A stretch of DNA of 13,780 nt from CAVPRW01 sp046727435 [NCBI: bacterium] (GTDB taxonomy: Bacteria > Tectomicrobia > Entotheonellia > J063), in the NCBI GenBank assembly GCA_046727435.1, contig JBKPCR010000015.1:1-13780 (forward strand). The letters run 5' to 3'. The translations under genes and the position numbers were made by a program. Positions 1-6,236 of the stretch are shown piece after piece. Below the pieces are notes generated by a model. That model saw only the letters and a program-made list of their open reading frames with translations, was not told where the DNA came from and did no database searches. Numbering within the stretch: position 1 is the first letter of the stretch; each line of letters starts with the position of its first letter.

Positions 1-351
1 ACGCAAATGATGGTGCATCGTGCCCTACGGGCGGCGGAAAAGCTTGACAGCGAGGGGGTCAGCGTTGAGATCATCGATCCCCGGACGTTGTATCCACTCG
101 ATGAGGAGACCATCGTCAATTCGATCAAGAAGACGAACCGCCTGGTAATCGTGCACGAGGCTGTCAAACGTGGCGGTGTTGGGGCAGAATTGTGTGCCAC
201 CGTCATCGAGAAAGCGTTTGGCCATCTGGATGCCCCACCCCTGCGTATCGGCGCCCGCGATGTACCCATGCCTTACAACGACATCTTGGAACGCGCCACC
301 ATCCCAGGGGAGGAGGAGATCATCCAGGGCGTGCGGCAGGTGTTGGCCTGA
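1..351 (+). CDS. 2-oxoacid dehydrogenase E1 component, beta subunit (3' part only)
   Basis: This is the last 116 codons of an E1 beta subunit of a thiamine-diphosphate 2-oxoacid dehydrogenase (pyruvate, acetoin or branched-chain type). In these complexes the alpha and beta subunits decarboxylate the 2-oxoacid and pass the acyl group to the lipoyl domain of E2. The frame is open from base 1, so the start lies outside the window. The visible part is the C-terminal transketolase-like domain. It has the family pattern IDPRTLYPLDEETI, then VIVHEAVKRGGVGAE, and near the end the DVPMPYN signature followed by IPGEEEIIQGVRQVL. The substrate cannot be decided from this fragment. The gene ends at TGA 349-351. 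No E2 or E3 gene follows; a riboflavin operon with its own promoter starts about 60 bases downstream. No intrinsic terminator with a T tract is visible after it. The family is sure, the subtype is not. Confidence 0.88.
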   Translation, partial: TQMMVHRALRAAEKLDSEGVSVEIIDPRTLYPLDEETIVNSIKKTNRLVIVHEAVKRGGVGAELCATVIEKAFGHLDAPPLRIGARDVPMPYNDILERATIPGEEEIIQGVRQVLA

Positions 352-372
352 CGAGCGCCTTCGGGTGTAGTC

Positions 373-395
373 GCGGCTTGGCGTTCGCCGTCCGC
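373..395 (+). other. Short GC-rich hairpin after the E1 beta gene
   Basis: GCGG (373-376) pairs with CCGC (392-395), and GGCG (380-383) with CGCC (386-389), forming a two-part stem just downstream of the E1 beta stop. No T tract follows, so it is not a standard intrinsic terminator. It may end or protect the upstream transcript, or mean nothing. Confidence 0.25.
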
Positions 396-409
396 AGCCT
401 ACGCTCGCC

Positions 410-439
410 TTGACACTGACAAGGCGGGTATGTTAGGGT
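410..439 (+). promoter_or_regulatory. Putative sigma-70-type promoter of the riboflavin operon
   Basis: A perfect -35 hexamer TTGACA (410-415) is followed after 18 bases by TAGGGT (434-439), which keeps the first two and last T/A/T positions of a -10 box. Transcription would begin near 446, about 30 bases before the FMN riboswitch, which is a sensible arrangement. The -35 box lies inside a perfect inverted repeat, CGCCTTG (406-412) and CAAGGCG (420-426). The -10 box is weak, so the exact start is uncertain. Confidence 0.55.
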
Positions 440-474
440 GAATTTGCATAAAATCGCCTGATTCATTCGGTTCA

Positions 475-650
475 GGACCTTCGGGGCGGAGCGAAATTCT
501 CCATCGGCGGGAGAGCCCGCAACCCTACGCTGGTTAGGACAAGGGATGTGTTCAGCGTTCCGGTGCGTCTCAAAGGGTAGCCCGCAAGACCGCCCAAGTG
601 GATCCGGCGCCAATTCGGGGCTGACTGTGACAGGTTGGATGGTGGGAAGG
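475..650 (+). promoter_or_regulatory. FMN riboswitch (RFN element), variant with enlarged internal region
   Basis: The leader carries the conserved blocks of the RFN element in order: CCTTCGGGGC (478-487), GCGAAATTCTCC (491-502), CGGCGG (505-510), AGCCCGCAA, GGATCCGG (600-607), AATTCGGGGCTGACTGTGA (612-630) and TTGGATGGTGGGAAGG (635-650). The closing P1 helix pairs CCTTC (478-482) with GAAGG (646-650). It sits directly ahead of ribD, and a terminator hairpin follows at 677-705. This points to FMN-induced premature termination. The oddity is the stretch between P3 and GGATCCGG: AGCCCGCAA occurs twice (514-522 and 579-587), and the region between the copies can fold on itself (ACCCT 522-526 with AGGGT 574-578; ACGC 527-530 with GCGT 565-568). 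The element type is clear; the exact fold of that insert is not. Confidence 0.92.
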
Positions 651-676
651 CCCTTACAACAGGGCGTCATCGATTG

Positions 677-705
677 ACCCGAAGGTCTCTGCCTTCGGGT
701 TTTTT
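677..705 (+). terminator. Intrinsic terminator of the FMN riboswitch expression platform
   Basis: ACCCGAAGG (677-685) and CCTTCGGGT (692-700) form a perfect 9-bp stem with a 6-base loop, followed by a T run to 705. It ends about 20 bases before the ribD start, between aptamer and gene, as expected of the off-state terminator. The 5' arm can also pair with CCTTCGGG at the start of the aptamer (478-485), which suggests a competing antiterminator. Confidence 0.88.
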
Positions 706-724
706 ATTCCGAAGAGGCGCACGC

Positions 725-1849
725 GTGGACACCCAGCAGACGATCGATGAACAGTTTATGCAGGAGGCCTTAGCACTTGCGGCACAGGCCCGCGGCCGTA
801 CCAGTCCGAATCCGATGGTCGGGAGCGTGGTGGTCAAGGACGGACGGGTCGTGGGCAGAGGCTATCATGCTAAAGCCGGAGCACCCCACGGCGAGGTGGT
901 CGCACTGGAGGACGCTGGTCTCCAGGCGAAGGGGGCAACGCTTTACATCACCCTCGAACCCTGTTGCCACTACGGACCCCTCAAACGTACACCCCCTTGC
1001 ACCAAGGCCATTATCGCCGCGGGCATTCGCCGTGTCGTCGCTGCCATGCGTGACCCCAATCCCCTGGTGAGCGGCAAGGGGCTGGAGGAATTACGTCAAG
1101 CAGGCATCGAAGTGAAACTGCCGGTGCTCGAGACAGAGGCCGCGGCACTCAACGAAGTCTTTATCACGTACATTACAACCAAACGACCATTTGTCTTGCT
1201 CAAGGTAGCAGCCAGCCTCGACGGCAAGATCGCCACGGTGACCGGAGAGTCGCGCTGGATCACCAATGAGCGCTCGCGCTTGCTCGTGCACCAACTGCGA
1301 GATCAAGTGGATGCAGTCATGGTAGGCATCAATACTGTGCTCCGCGACGACCCCTTACTCACCACTCGTCTCCCGGGCGGCGGGGGGCGAGACCCCATGC
1401 GGATTATCGTCGATACCCGCCTGCGTACGCCGTGCGAGGCGCGAGTCCTGGCCGCCTCGACGACAGCCTGCACGCTCATCGCGACCACGCCTGAAGCGCC
1501 GCGAGAGAAGCGCCTTCAACTTGAGGCCGTCGGCGCACAAGTCTTGGTCGTCGAAGGCGATGGGCCAGGAGTGCCCTTGCGGCCGCTGATGGAGCAGCTC
1601 GGCGGCATGCAAGTGACCTCGATTTTGCTTGAAGGCGGCGGCGAGCTGCACAGCTCAGCTTTGCGTGCTGGTATCGTGGACAAAGTCTGGTACTTCCTGG
1701 CGCCAAAGCTGATTGGCGGGCGCGCTGCCCCACCAGCGATCGGTGGAGAGGGGTTTGCACGTCTGGAGGAGGCGGCAACACTCGAACGCATGCAGGTCAG
1801 ACAGCTTGACGATGATCTGCTCATCGAAGGGTACGTGCGGCGGGGGTAA
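725..1849 (+). CDS. ribD: Bifunctional diaminohydroxyphosphoribosylaminopyrimidine deaminase / 5-amino-6-(5-phosphoribosylamino)uracil reductase RibD
   Basis: RibD carries out the second and third steps of riboflavin synthesis: deamination of the pyrimidine made by GTP cyclohydrolase II, then NADPH-dependent reduction of the ribosyl side chain. The 374-residue product has the usual two-domain length. The N-terminal deaminase has the zinc motif HGE (residues 55-57, His ligand and catalytic Glu) and two Cys ligands at 80 and 92. The C-terminal reductase starts near residue 155 with KVAASLDGKIAT and continues with SRWIT and VGINTVLRDDPLLT. Start: GTG at 725, with GAGG at 714-717 seven bases upstream. 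The frame is open upstream into the riboswitch, but an earlier start would cross the terminator. The linker between the two Cys ligands (CHYGPLKRTPP) is three residues longer than in many RibDs. It is the first gene of the operon; ribE follows after three bases. Confidence 0.95.
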   Translation: MDTQQTIDEQFMQEALALAAQARGRTSPNPMVGSVVVKDGRVVGRGYHAKAGAPHGEVVALEDAGLQAKGATLYITLEPCCHYGPLKRTPPCTKAIIAAGIRRVVAAMRDPNPLVSGKGLEELRQAGIEVKLPVLETEAAALNEVFITYITTKRPFVLLKVAASLDGKIATVTGESRWITNERSRLLVHQLRDQVDAVMVGINTVLRDDPLLTTRLPGGGGRDPMRIIVDTRLRTPCEARVLAASTTACTLIATTPEAPREKRLQLEAVGAQVLVVEGDGPGVPLRPLMEQLGGMQVTSILLEGGGELHSSALRAGIVDKVWYFLAPKLIGGRAAPPAIGGEGFARLEEAATLERMQVRQLDDDLLIEGYVRRG

Positions 1850-1852
1850 GTC

Positions 1853-2512
1853 ATGTTCTCTGGGATTGTTGCAGAAGTTGGCACGGTGAAGGCCGTTGCA
1901 GGGAACAGGGAGGCGGCATCGCTGACCATCGAGGCCTCGTCAGCGTTTAGAGATGTGGCCGTGGGCGAAAGCATTGCTGTCAACGGCGTCTGCCTCACCG
2001 TTGTGGACCACCGCGAGACCACATTCGTCATCGACGTCTCCCCGGAGACGTTGCGTGTGACCAATCTCGGGGAATTGCGACTGGGGGATGGCGTGAACCT
2101 GGAACGGTCGCTGTGTTTGAACGATCGCATCGGCGGCCATCTGGTGAGCGGACATGTTGACGGTGTGGGGAGAATCATCGACAAACGCCCTGAGGCGAAC
2201 GCACTGCATTACGACATGCAGGTGCCCAAAGACCTGATGCGCTATATTGTTCCGAAAGGCTCGATCGCAGTTGACGGCATCAGTCTCACGGTCGTCGCCT
2301 GCCGTCCGGATGGGTTCCAGGTCACCATCATTCCGCACACAGCAGCCGTCACCACCATTGGCCGCAAAGCTCTCGGGGCGACCGTGAACCTTGAATGTGA
2401 TATGCTAGGCAAATACGTCGAGCGGGCGCTCCAGGCACAATCGGGGGGCGAGGGCGCGGAGGCAGGTGAACTGCAGGTGGCATTGTGGCGCCGACCCGAG
2501 ATCGCTGAGTAG
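1853..2512 (+). CDS. ribE: Riboflavin synthase, alpha chain
   Basis: This enzyme dismutates two molecules of 6,7-dimethyl-8-ribityllumazine into riboflavin and a pyrimidinedione that returns to lumazine synthase; the family acts as a soluble trimer. The 219-residue protein begins with the signature [10 protein letters not shown]. It has the internal duplication typical of the family: [13 protein letters not shown] (38-50) in the first barrel and [13 protein letters not shown] (135-147) in the second. [11 protein letters not shown] (96-106) and the [14 protein letters not shown] tail motif also match. The ATG at 1853 follows the ribD stop by three bases, with a G-rich stretch at the ribD end as ribosome-binding site, so translation is probably coupled. 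The residues after about 195 are a short variable tail. In Gram-positive nomenclature this gene is also called ribE/ribB, and in E. coli ribC. Confidence 0.95.
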   Translation: MFSGIVAEVGTVKAVAGNREAASLTIEASSAFRDVAVGESIAVNGVCLTVVDHRETTFVIDVSPETLRVTNLGELRLGDGVNLERSLCLNDRIGGHLVSGHVDGVGRIIDKRPEANALHYDMQVPKDLMRYIVPKGSIAVDGISLTVVACRPDGFQVTIIPHTAAVTTIGRKALGATVNLECDMLGKYVERALQAQSGGEGAEAGELQVALWRRPEIAE

Positions 2513-2535
2513 GGCAAGAAGAACGGGAGTTGCCC

Positions 2536-3765
2536 ATGTCTTTCAATACGATCGAGGAGGGTATCGAGGACATACGCACCGGGAAGATGATCATCTTGTG
2601 CGACGATGAAGATCGAGAGAACGAGGGGGACTTGACGATTGCCGCCGAACGGGTAACGCCCGCCGCCATCAACTTCATGGCCAGATATGGGCGCGGGCTG
2701 ATCTGTTTAGCGCTCACCGAAGAGCGTGCCGATGCATTGCGATTGCCCCTCATGGTGACGAACAATCGTGCGCCTTTCGGCACTGCCTTTACCGTTTCTA
2801 TCGAAGCGCGCAAGGGCGTGACCAACGGTATCTCCGCCGCCGACCGCGCCACGACCATTTTGACCGCTATCGACACCGCCAGCAAACCCGAGGATTTGGT
2901 CCGCCCAGGTCATGTGTTTCCGCTGCGGGCGAAGAAGGGAGGGGTGCTGGTGCGGGCAGGACAGACCGAGGGTTCCGTGGATCTGGCGCGTCTGTCAGGG
3001 CTCACCCCTGCGGCAGTCATCTGTGAGGTGATGCATGAGGATGGCACCATGGCACGCGGCCCCCAGCTCCAAGAGTTTTGCCGCATGCATGGGCTCAAAA
3101 TCACGACCATCAAGGATCTCATTCGCTATCGCTTACAGACTGAGTCGTTTATCAAAGAGGTGGCCCGTACCCACCTGCCCACACCCTTCGGCGTCTTCCA
3201 GACGATCGCCTTCGAGAATGAGATCGACAGCCAATGCCACGTGGCGTTGGTCATGGGCGAGCTCAAGCCAGATCGTGATATCCTGGTGCGAGTACACTCG
3301 CAATGTTTGACCGGCGACGTGTTTGGTTCGTATCGCTGCGATTGTGGGGAACAACTGCAGGCGGCCCTGCAATTAATCGCCCAGGAAGGCGGTGGGGTGT
3401 TGCTGTACTTGCAGCAAGAAGGGCGTGGCATCGGGCTGATGAACAAGCTGAGAGCTTACGCCCTGCAAGACCAGGGGCATGACACCGTTGAAGCCAATGC
3501 AGCCCTGGGATTTAAGCCAGACTTGCGGGATTATGGCATCGGCGCCCAGATTTTGCGCGCGCTTGGCATTGGCCGCATGCGCCTGTTGACCAACAATCCG
3601 CGTAAAATCGTCGGCCTCGAAGGTTATGGTCTACAGATCATCGATCGCGTCCCACTGGAGATGCCGCCGCGCCAAGATAATATCCGCTATTTGCGCGCCA
3701 AGCAGGAGAAGCTCGGCCATCTCATGAGCCATTTGACCTCGAGCGGCTGGGATGCGGGTAGCTAA
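2536..3765 (+). CDS. ribBA: Bifunctional 3,4-dihydroxy-2-butanone-4-phosphate synthase / GTP cyclohydrolase II RibBA
   Basis: The N-terminal RibB domain makes dihydroxybutanone phosphate from ribulose 5-phosphate; the C-terminal RibA domain opens GTP to the pyrimidine precursor. Both feed the pathway encoded here. The 409-residue product has the usual fused length. RibB (about 1-200) shows [11 protein letters not shown] (23-33), GRGLICLAL and RPGHVFPL. RibA (about 205-400) shows the zinc cysteines 257, 268 and 270 ([15 protein letters not shown]), QEGRGIGL (294-301) and LTNNPRKI (351-358). ATG 2536 is chosen because GGGAG (2525-2529) lies six bases upstream; an in-frame TTG at 2530 is too close to it. 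Odd point: in the stretch usually read as GHTEA, whose His binds the catalytic metal in characterised RibB, this protein has GQTEG (Gln143). This may be a lineage variant or mean a weak RibB domain. RibA looks intact. Confidence 0.95.
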   Translation: MSFNTIEEGIEDIRTGKMIILCDDEDRENEGDLTIAAERVTPAAINFMARYGRGLICLALTEERADALRLPLMVTNNRAPFGTAFTVSIEARKGVTNGISAADRATTILTAIDTASKPEDLVRPGHVFPLRAKKGGVLVRAGQTEGSVDLARLSGLTPAAVICEVMHEDGTMARGPQLQEFCRMHGLKITTIKDLIRYRLQTESFIKEVARTHLPTPFGVFQTIAFENEIDSQCHVALVMGELKPDRDILVRVHSQCLTGDVFGSYRCDCGEQLQAALQLIAQEGGGVLLYLQQEGRGIGLMNKLRAYALQDQGHDTVEANAALGFKPDLRDYGIGAQILRALGIGRMRLLTNNPRKIVGLEGYGLQIIDRVPLEMPPRQDNIRYLRAKQEKLGHLMSHLTSSGWDAGS

Positions 3766-3840
3766 GAGACCCTGTAGGCTCGGCGAACGTGAGCGTGCGA
3801 GCACAATTATTCAGGCAACCCAGCCGTGGGAGACCGGTGG

Positions 3841-4317
3841 ATGGCGCGAGTCATCGAGGGAAAGTTGTGGGGTGAAGGCTTGCGTTTTGGCATCGTCGTC
3901 AGTCGGTTCAATGGATTTATTACCGAGCGCTTGCTTGAAGGCGCCATCGATGGGCTGGTCCGACATGGCGTCCACGATGAGGACATCGATGTGTTGCGTG
4001 TACCTGGTTCGTTTGAGATCCCGGTTGCCGCCAAACGCCTCGCCATGCTCAATCGGTACCACACCATCATTTGTCTGGGCGCCGTCATCCGTGGTGCCAC
4101 ACCCCATTTTGACTACGTCGCGGGGCAGGTATCGAGTGGCGTCGCCAGCATTGCCCTTGAAACTGGTGTGCCGTGTATTTTCGGCATTCTCACCACTGAA
4201 ACCATCGAGCAAGCGATCGAGCGGTCTGGCACGAAAATGGGCAATAAGGGTTGGGAGGCGGCTCTTTCAGCGGTTGAAATGGCTAATGTGCTGGCCCAAC
4301 TGCAAGGGAAAACCTAA
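3841..4317 (+). CDS. ribH: 6,7-dimethyl-8-ribityllumazine synthase RibH
   Basis: Lumazine synthase condenses the ribityl-pyrimidine with dihydroxybutanone phosphate to give the substrate of riboflavin synthase; the family often forms 60-mer or pentameric shells. The 158-residue protein is of typical length. It shows [15 protein letters not shown] (21-35), VPGSFEIP (54-61), [14 protein letters not shown] with catalytic His89, and [13 protein letters not shown] (129-141). The start is ATG 3841, with GGGAGA at 3828-3833; the in-frame GTG at 3826 precedes this site and is unlikely. A 75-base gap separates it from ribBA, and nusB begins one base after its stop. Nothing essential is missing. Confidence 0.95.
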   Translation: MARVIEGKLWGEGLRFGIVVSRFNGFITERLLEGAIDGLVRHGVHDEDIDVLRVPGSFEIPVAAKRLAMLNRYHTIICLGAVIRGATPHFDYVAGQVSSGVASIALETGVPCIFGILTTETIEQAIERSGTKMGNKGWEAALSAVEMANVLAQLQGKT

Positions 4318-4318
4318 G

Positions 4319-4735
4319 ATGGGAACACGGCGGAAAGCACGGGAGCTGGCTGTACAGCTGCTATATCAACACGATCTCGCGAAGATGGACCCAGAGGAAG
4401 CGATGAGCTTATTTTGGGAGCATTTCCCCGTCAATCTGGACATCCGTGAGTTTTGCGGACAACTCGTGCTCGGCACTCTTGACCGCCTCACATTGGTCGA
4501 TGAACTCCTCAGCGAAGCGAGCGAAAACTGGGCTCTGCATCGGATGAGCGTGGTTGACCGCAACATCTTGAGGCTTGCCACCTATGAACTCCTTGACCGA
4601 CCCGATATTCCTCCCAGTGTGAGCCTCAACGAGGCGATCGAGATTGCCAAGAAATACAGCACCCCAGATGCGGCGGTATTCATTAACGGGGTGTTGGATC
4701 GGGTCAAGCGGACGGTCTACCCTGTCGGACGGTGA
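4319..4735 (+). CDS. nusB: Transcription antitermination protein NusB
   Basis: NusB binds boxA RNA together with NusE (ribosomal protein S10) and helps RNA polymerase read through rRNA operons. The 138-residue protein has the all-helical family pattern: TRRKARELAVQLLYQHDL at the start, then LDRLTLVDELL, the signature RMSVVDRNILRLATYELL, and SLNEAIEIAKKYSTPDAAVFINGVLD at the end. ATG 4319 is set by homology and by AAGGG at 4304-4308 inside the end of ribH. The gap to the ribH stop is one base, so the two are probably translationally coupled. NusB as the last gene of a ribH cluster is a common bacterial arrangement. The frame is open well upstream through ribH, but that extension is out-of-frame coding sequence of ribH. 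Confidence 0.94.
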   Translation: MGTRRKARELAVQLLYQHDLAKMDPEEAMSLFWEHFPVNLDIREFCGQLVLGTLDRLTLVDELLSEASENWALHRMSVVDRNILRLATYELLDRPDIPPSVSLNEAIEIAKKYSTPDAAVFINGVLDRVKRTVYPVGR

Positions 4736-4784
4736 CCTACCCCAGCCTCCGACACGATCGAAATGACCAGCGCTCTAGATTAGT

Positions 4785-4813
4785 TTGGATTTGCCGATAC
4801 ATCCCTCGATAAG
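4785..4813 (+). promoter_or_regulatory. Possible weak promoter upstream of ccdA
   Basis: TTGGAT (4785-4790) and GATAAG (4808-4813) are 17 bases apart and partly match -35 and -10 boxes. The -10 part overlaps a small dyad, CCCTC (4803-4807) with GAGGG (4813-4817). The match is modest, and ccdA could instead be read through from nusB, since no terminator is seen between them. Confidence 0.25.
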
Positions 4814-4840
4814 AGGGGCAATATATCCAGCATGAAAAAT

Positions 4841-4902
4841 CTACACCTGGAGGATGTGCCCTTGCTCCAGGCTAGAGGTAACGTCGATCGGCCCGATCAC
4901 GT
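4841..4902 (+). other. Two adjacent hairpins in the leader of ccdA
   Basis: Hairpin 1: CCTGGAG (4846-4852) pairs with CTCCAGG (4865-4871), and CTA (4841-4843) with TAG (4873-4875) can extend it. Hairpin 2: ACGT plus GATCG (4881-4890, one bulged C) pairs with CGATC plus ACGT (4894-4902) around a three-base loop. Neither is followed by a T run, so they are not ordinary terminators. They end about 35 bases before the ccdA start and do not cover its ribosome-binding site. They could be a cis-acting leader or processing structure; I recognise no known riboswitch. Confidence 0.4.
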
Positions 4903-4938
4903 CGCGGCCCAAGCGGGGTGACTGGTGGGGGGTATTCT

Positions 4939-5775
4939 ATGAAAGGGGTTGAGCTCTCGGTCATGGTCGCCTTGGGAGCAGGGTTGCTATCGTTCTTATC
5001 TCCCTGTGTTTTGCCGCTGGTGCCATCCTACCTGTCATTTATCGCCGGCGTGTCGTTCGATGACTTTAAACGTACCCAGTCCGACAGCAAGCTGCTGCGG
5101 AAGGTAGTGCTGAATTCGTTGTTGTTCATCGTAGGCTTCTCGACCGTCTTCATGACCTTGGGGTTGTCGTTCAGCCTGGTAGGCCAGGTGCTCATCCAGT
5201 ATCAAGAGGCCATTCGCATGGTCGCTGGCCTTTTGATTGCCTTCTTTGGCATCTACATCTCCGGTGCACTCGAACATCTGGCGAAGGTGGCCGATGTCGC
5301 GGAGAAGCAGTGGGGCGAGCAACCAGTGTTGGGCCTCATCCCCATCATCTGTCGGCCATTACTTGTCGGGCGCTATCTGACGCGCAGCCTGCAATTCCAC
5401 ATCGGCAATCGACCGGCCGGCTATGTGGGAGCGATACTGGTAGGGTTTTCTTTTGCGGTCGGCTGGACCCCATGCGTGGGGCCGATTCTGGGTGCCATTC
5501 TGGCGCTGGCCAGTTCAACCGCCCACATCACCTCGGGCCTCCTATTGCTTGGCGCCTATTCGGTCGGACTTGGTATTCCATTTCTGCTGAGTGCCGTCGC
5601 CATCAACTCTTTTTTTCATTTCTTCAGCAAGTTTAAACGCTACATCGAACTCGTCCATATCGGGGGAGGATTGCTCCTCATCCTAGTGGGCACTTTGATC
5701 TTCACGGGCTACCTTACTGTTCTCAACAGCATTGCTATCCAATTCACCCCAGCCTGGCTGTGGGAACGTCTGTAA
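4939..5775 (+). CDS. ccdA: Cytochrome c biogenesis / thiol-disulfide interchange membrane protein, CcdA family
   Basis: CcdA-type proteins pass electrons from cytoplasmic thioredoxin across the inner membrane to reduce periplasmic or membrane-bound thiol proteins, most often for haem c attachment. The 278-residue product has about six hydrophobic segments (roughly 7-35, 57-82, 93-112, 162-190, 197-222, 237-262). The two family Cys-Pro-type motifs are present: LSPCVLPLVPSYLSFI (Cys23) in segment 1 and GWTPCVGPILGAILAL (Cys179) in segment 4. The hydrophilic loop between segments 3 and 4 (about 113-161) is fairly long. The start is ATG 4939, with six Gs (4927-4932) six bases upstream; GTG 4918 would add seven residues and has no better site. 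No cytochrome or thioredoxin-fold partner gene lies next to it, so the target protein cannot be inferred from context. Confidence 0.9.
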   Translation: MKGVELSVMVALGAGLLSFLSPCVLPLVPSYLSFIAGVSFDDFKRTQSDSKLLRKVVLNSLLFIVGFSTVFMTLGLSFSLVGQVLIQYQEAIRMVAGLLIAFFGIYISGALEHLAKVADVAEKQWGEQPVLGLIPIICRPLLVGRYLTRSLQFHIGNRPAGYVGAILVGFSFAVGWTPCVGPILGAILALASSTAHITSGLLLLGAYSVGLGIPFLLSAVAINSFFHFFSKFKRYIELVHIGGGLLLILVGTLIFTGYLTVLNSIAIQFTPAWLWERL

Positions 5776-5831
5776 GCCTCTCACCCCTTCTGCCAAACCG
5801 CGGTGCGTGTGTGGCTCCGGTCATGCAAGCC

Positions 5832-5861
5832 TTGACAGCAAGCGGCGTGAGGGGCTATATT
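5832..5861 (+). promoter_or_regulatory. Near-consensus sigma-70-type promoter upstream of rpoD
   Basis: TTGACA (5832-5837) and TATATT (5856-5861) are 18 bases apart: a perfect -35 box and a five-of-six -10 box. The predicted start near 5868 gives rpoD a leader of about 370 bases, or drives a small RNA that ends before it. No other gene lies downstream until rpoD. Confidence 0.7.
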
Positions 5862-5991
5862 TGCGCACGACACGTGATGGTCTTGTGGATCCATGGCGCA
5901 CGTGAGGTCCGCATGTCAGGTTCGGCGTCGGAGGGCGGCTCAGGCGCGCATGCAGGACAAAATTCCCAGACGGTCCGTTGGTAGCTTGCAG

Positions 5992-6017
5992 CACACCCTA
6001 TCAGCGATAGGGCTGTG
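5992..6017 (+). other. Stable hairpin in the rpoD leader
   Basis: CCCTATC (5996-6002) and GATAGGG (6006-6012) pair perfectly around a three-base AGC loop. CACA (5992-5995) with TGTG (6014-6017) extends the stem past one bulged C. No T run follows on either strand. It may be an RNA structure in the leader or a protein-binding dyad. Confidence 0.45.
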
Positions 6018-6126
6018 TCAAATTCTCCCCCATGGGGCTCATCCCCACGTTGATCGAGGGTTCGAGCTTTCCCCCGCCGATTTTCCCTTCATTCACCATC
6101 GCACGGTGGGTTTCGTCTCATCACTG

Positions 6127-6159
6127 CCCTGGTCCTATCCCAGAATTGTGCTACCAGGG
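6127..6159 (+). repeat. Inverted repeat upstream of rpoD
   Basis: CCCTGGT (6127-6133) and ACCAGGG (6153-6159) are perfect inverse copies with 19 bases between them. They lie about 80 bases before the rpoD start. A six-T run begins about 19 bases after the second arm, too far for a standard terminator. Function unknown. Confidence 0.4.
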
Positions 6160-6236
6160 AGTGGCATTGGAGTAGCATTTTTTGCCTGTGATTGGCCGAT
6201 GACAAGCATACTTCCCATTCTGAGGGAGAGGCATGC

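Larger units (their letters stand above)
5776..6236 (+). other. 461-base gap between ccdA and rpoD
   Basis: I find no convincing gene here; the short open frames lack ribosome-binding sites and recognisable protein features. The stretch holds a strong promoter-like sequence (5832-5861), a dyad at the predicted transcript start (5871-5904), a hairpin at 5992-6017 and a longer dyad at 6127-6159. A purine-rich ribosome-binding site for rpoD lies at 6224-6231. I see no signature of 6S RNA, SRP RNA, RNase P RNA or tmRNA. Confidence 0.6.

Noticed and set aside
635-724. In-frame upstream extension of ribD starting at TTG 635
   Set aside because: It lies within the FMN riboswitch and its terminator, has no similarity to RibD, and GTG 725 has a well-placed ribosome-binding site.
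1516-2184. Minus-strand open frame of 222 codons across ribD and ribE
   Set aside because: It is a shadow of two well-supported plus-strand genes; its product is low-complexity, rich in Ser, Thr, Arg and Pro, as antisense frames in GC-rich genes are.
3778-3803. Small GCTCG / CGAGC dyad in the ribBA-ribH gap
   Set aside because: The stem is short with a long loop, has no T run and has several competing pairings; it is likely chance.
3752-4318. Long open frame that would add about 190 residues to the N-terminus of NusB
   Set aside because: It overlaps ribH in another frame, and the NusB homology begins exactly at ATG 4319.
4724-4753. Inverted repeat GTCGGA / TCCGAC at the end of nusB as a terminator
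   Set aside because: The stem is only six bases with an 18-base loop and has no T run after it.
5877-5984. A 35-codon open frame just after the rpoD promoter, considered as a leader peptide
   Set aside because: There is no ribosome-binding site, the composition is unremarkable and it has no regulatory codon run; it is probably chance.
6182-6212. Second promoter (TTGCCT ... CATACT) immediately before rpoD
   Set aside because: The -10 match is poor, the spacing is 19 bases, and the start would fall almost on the ribosome-binding site.
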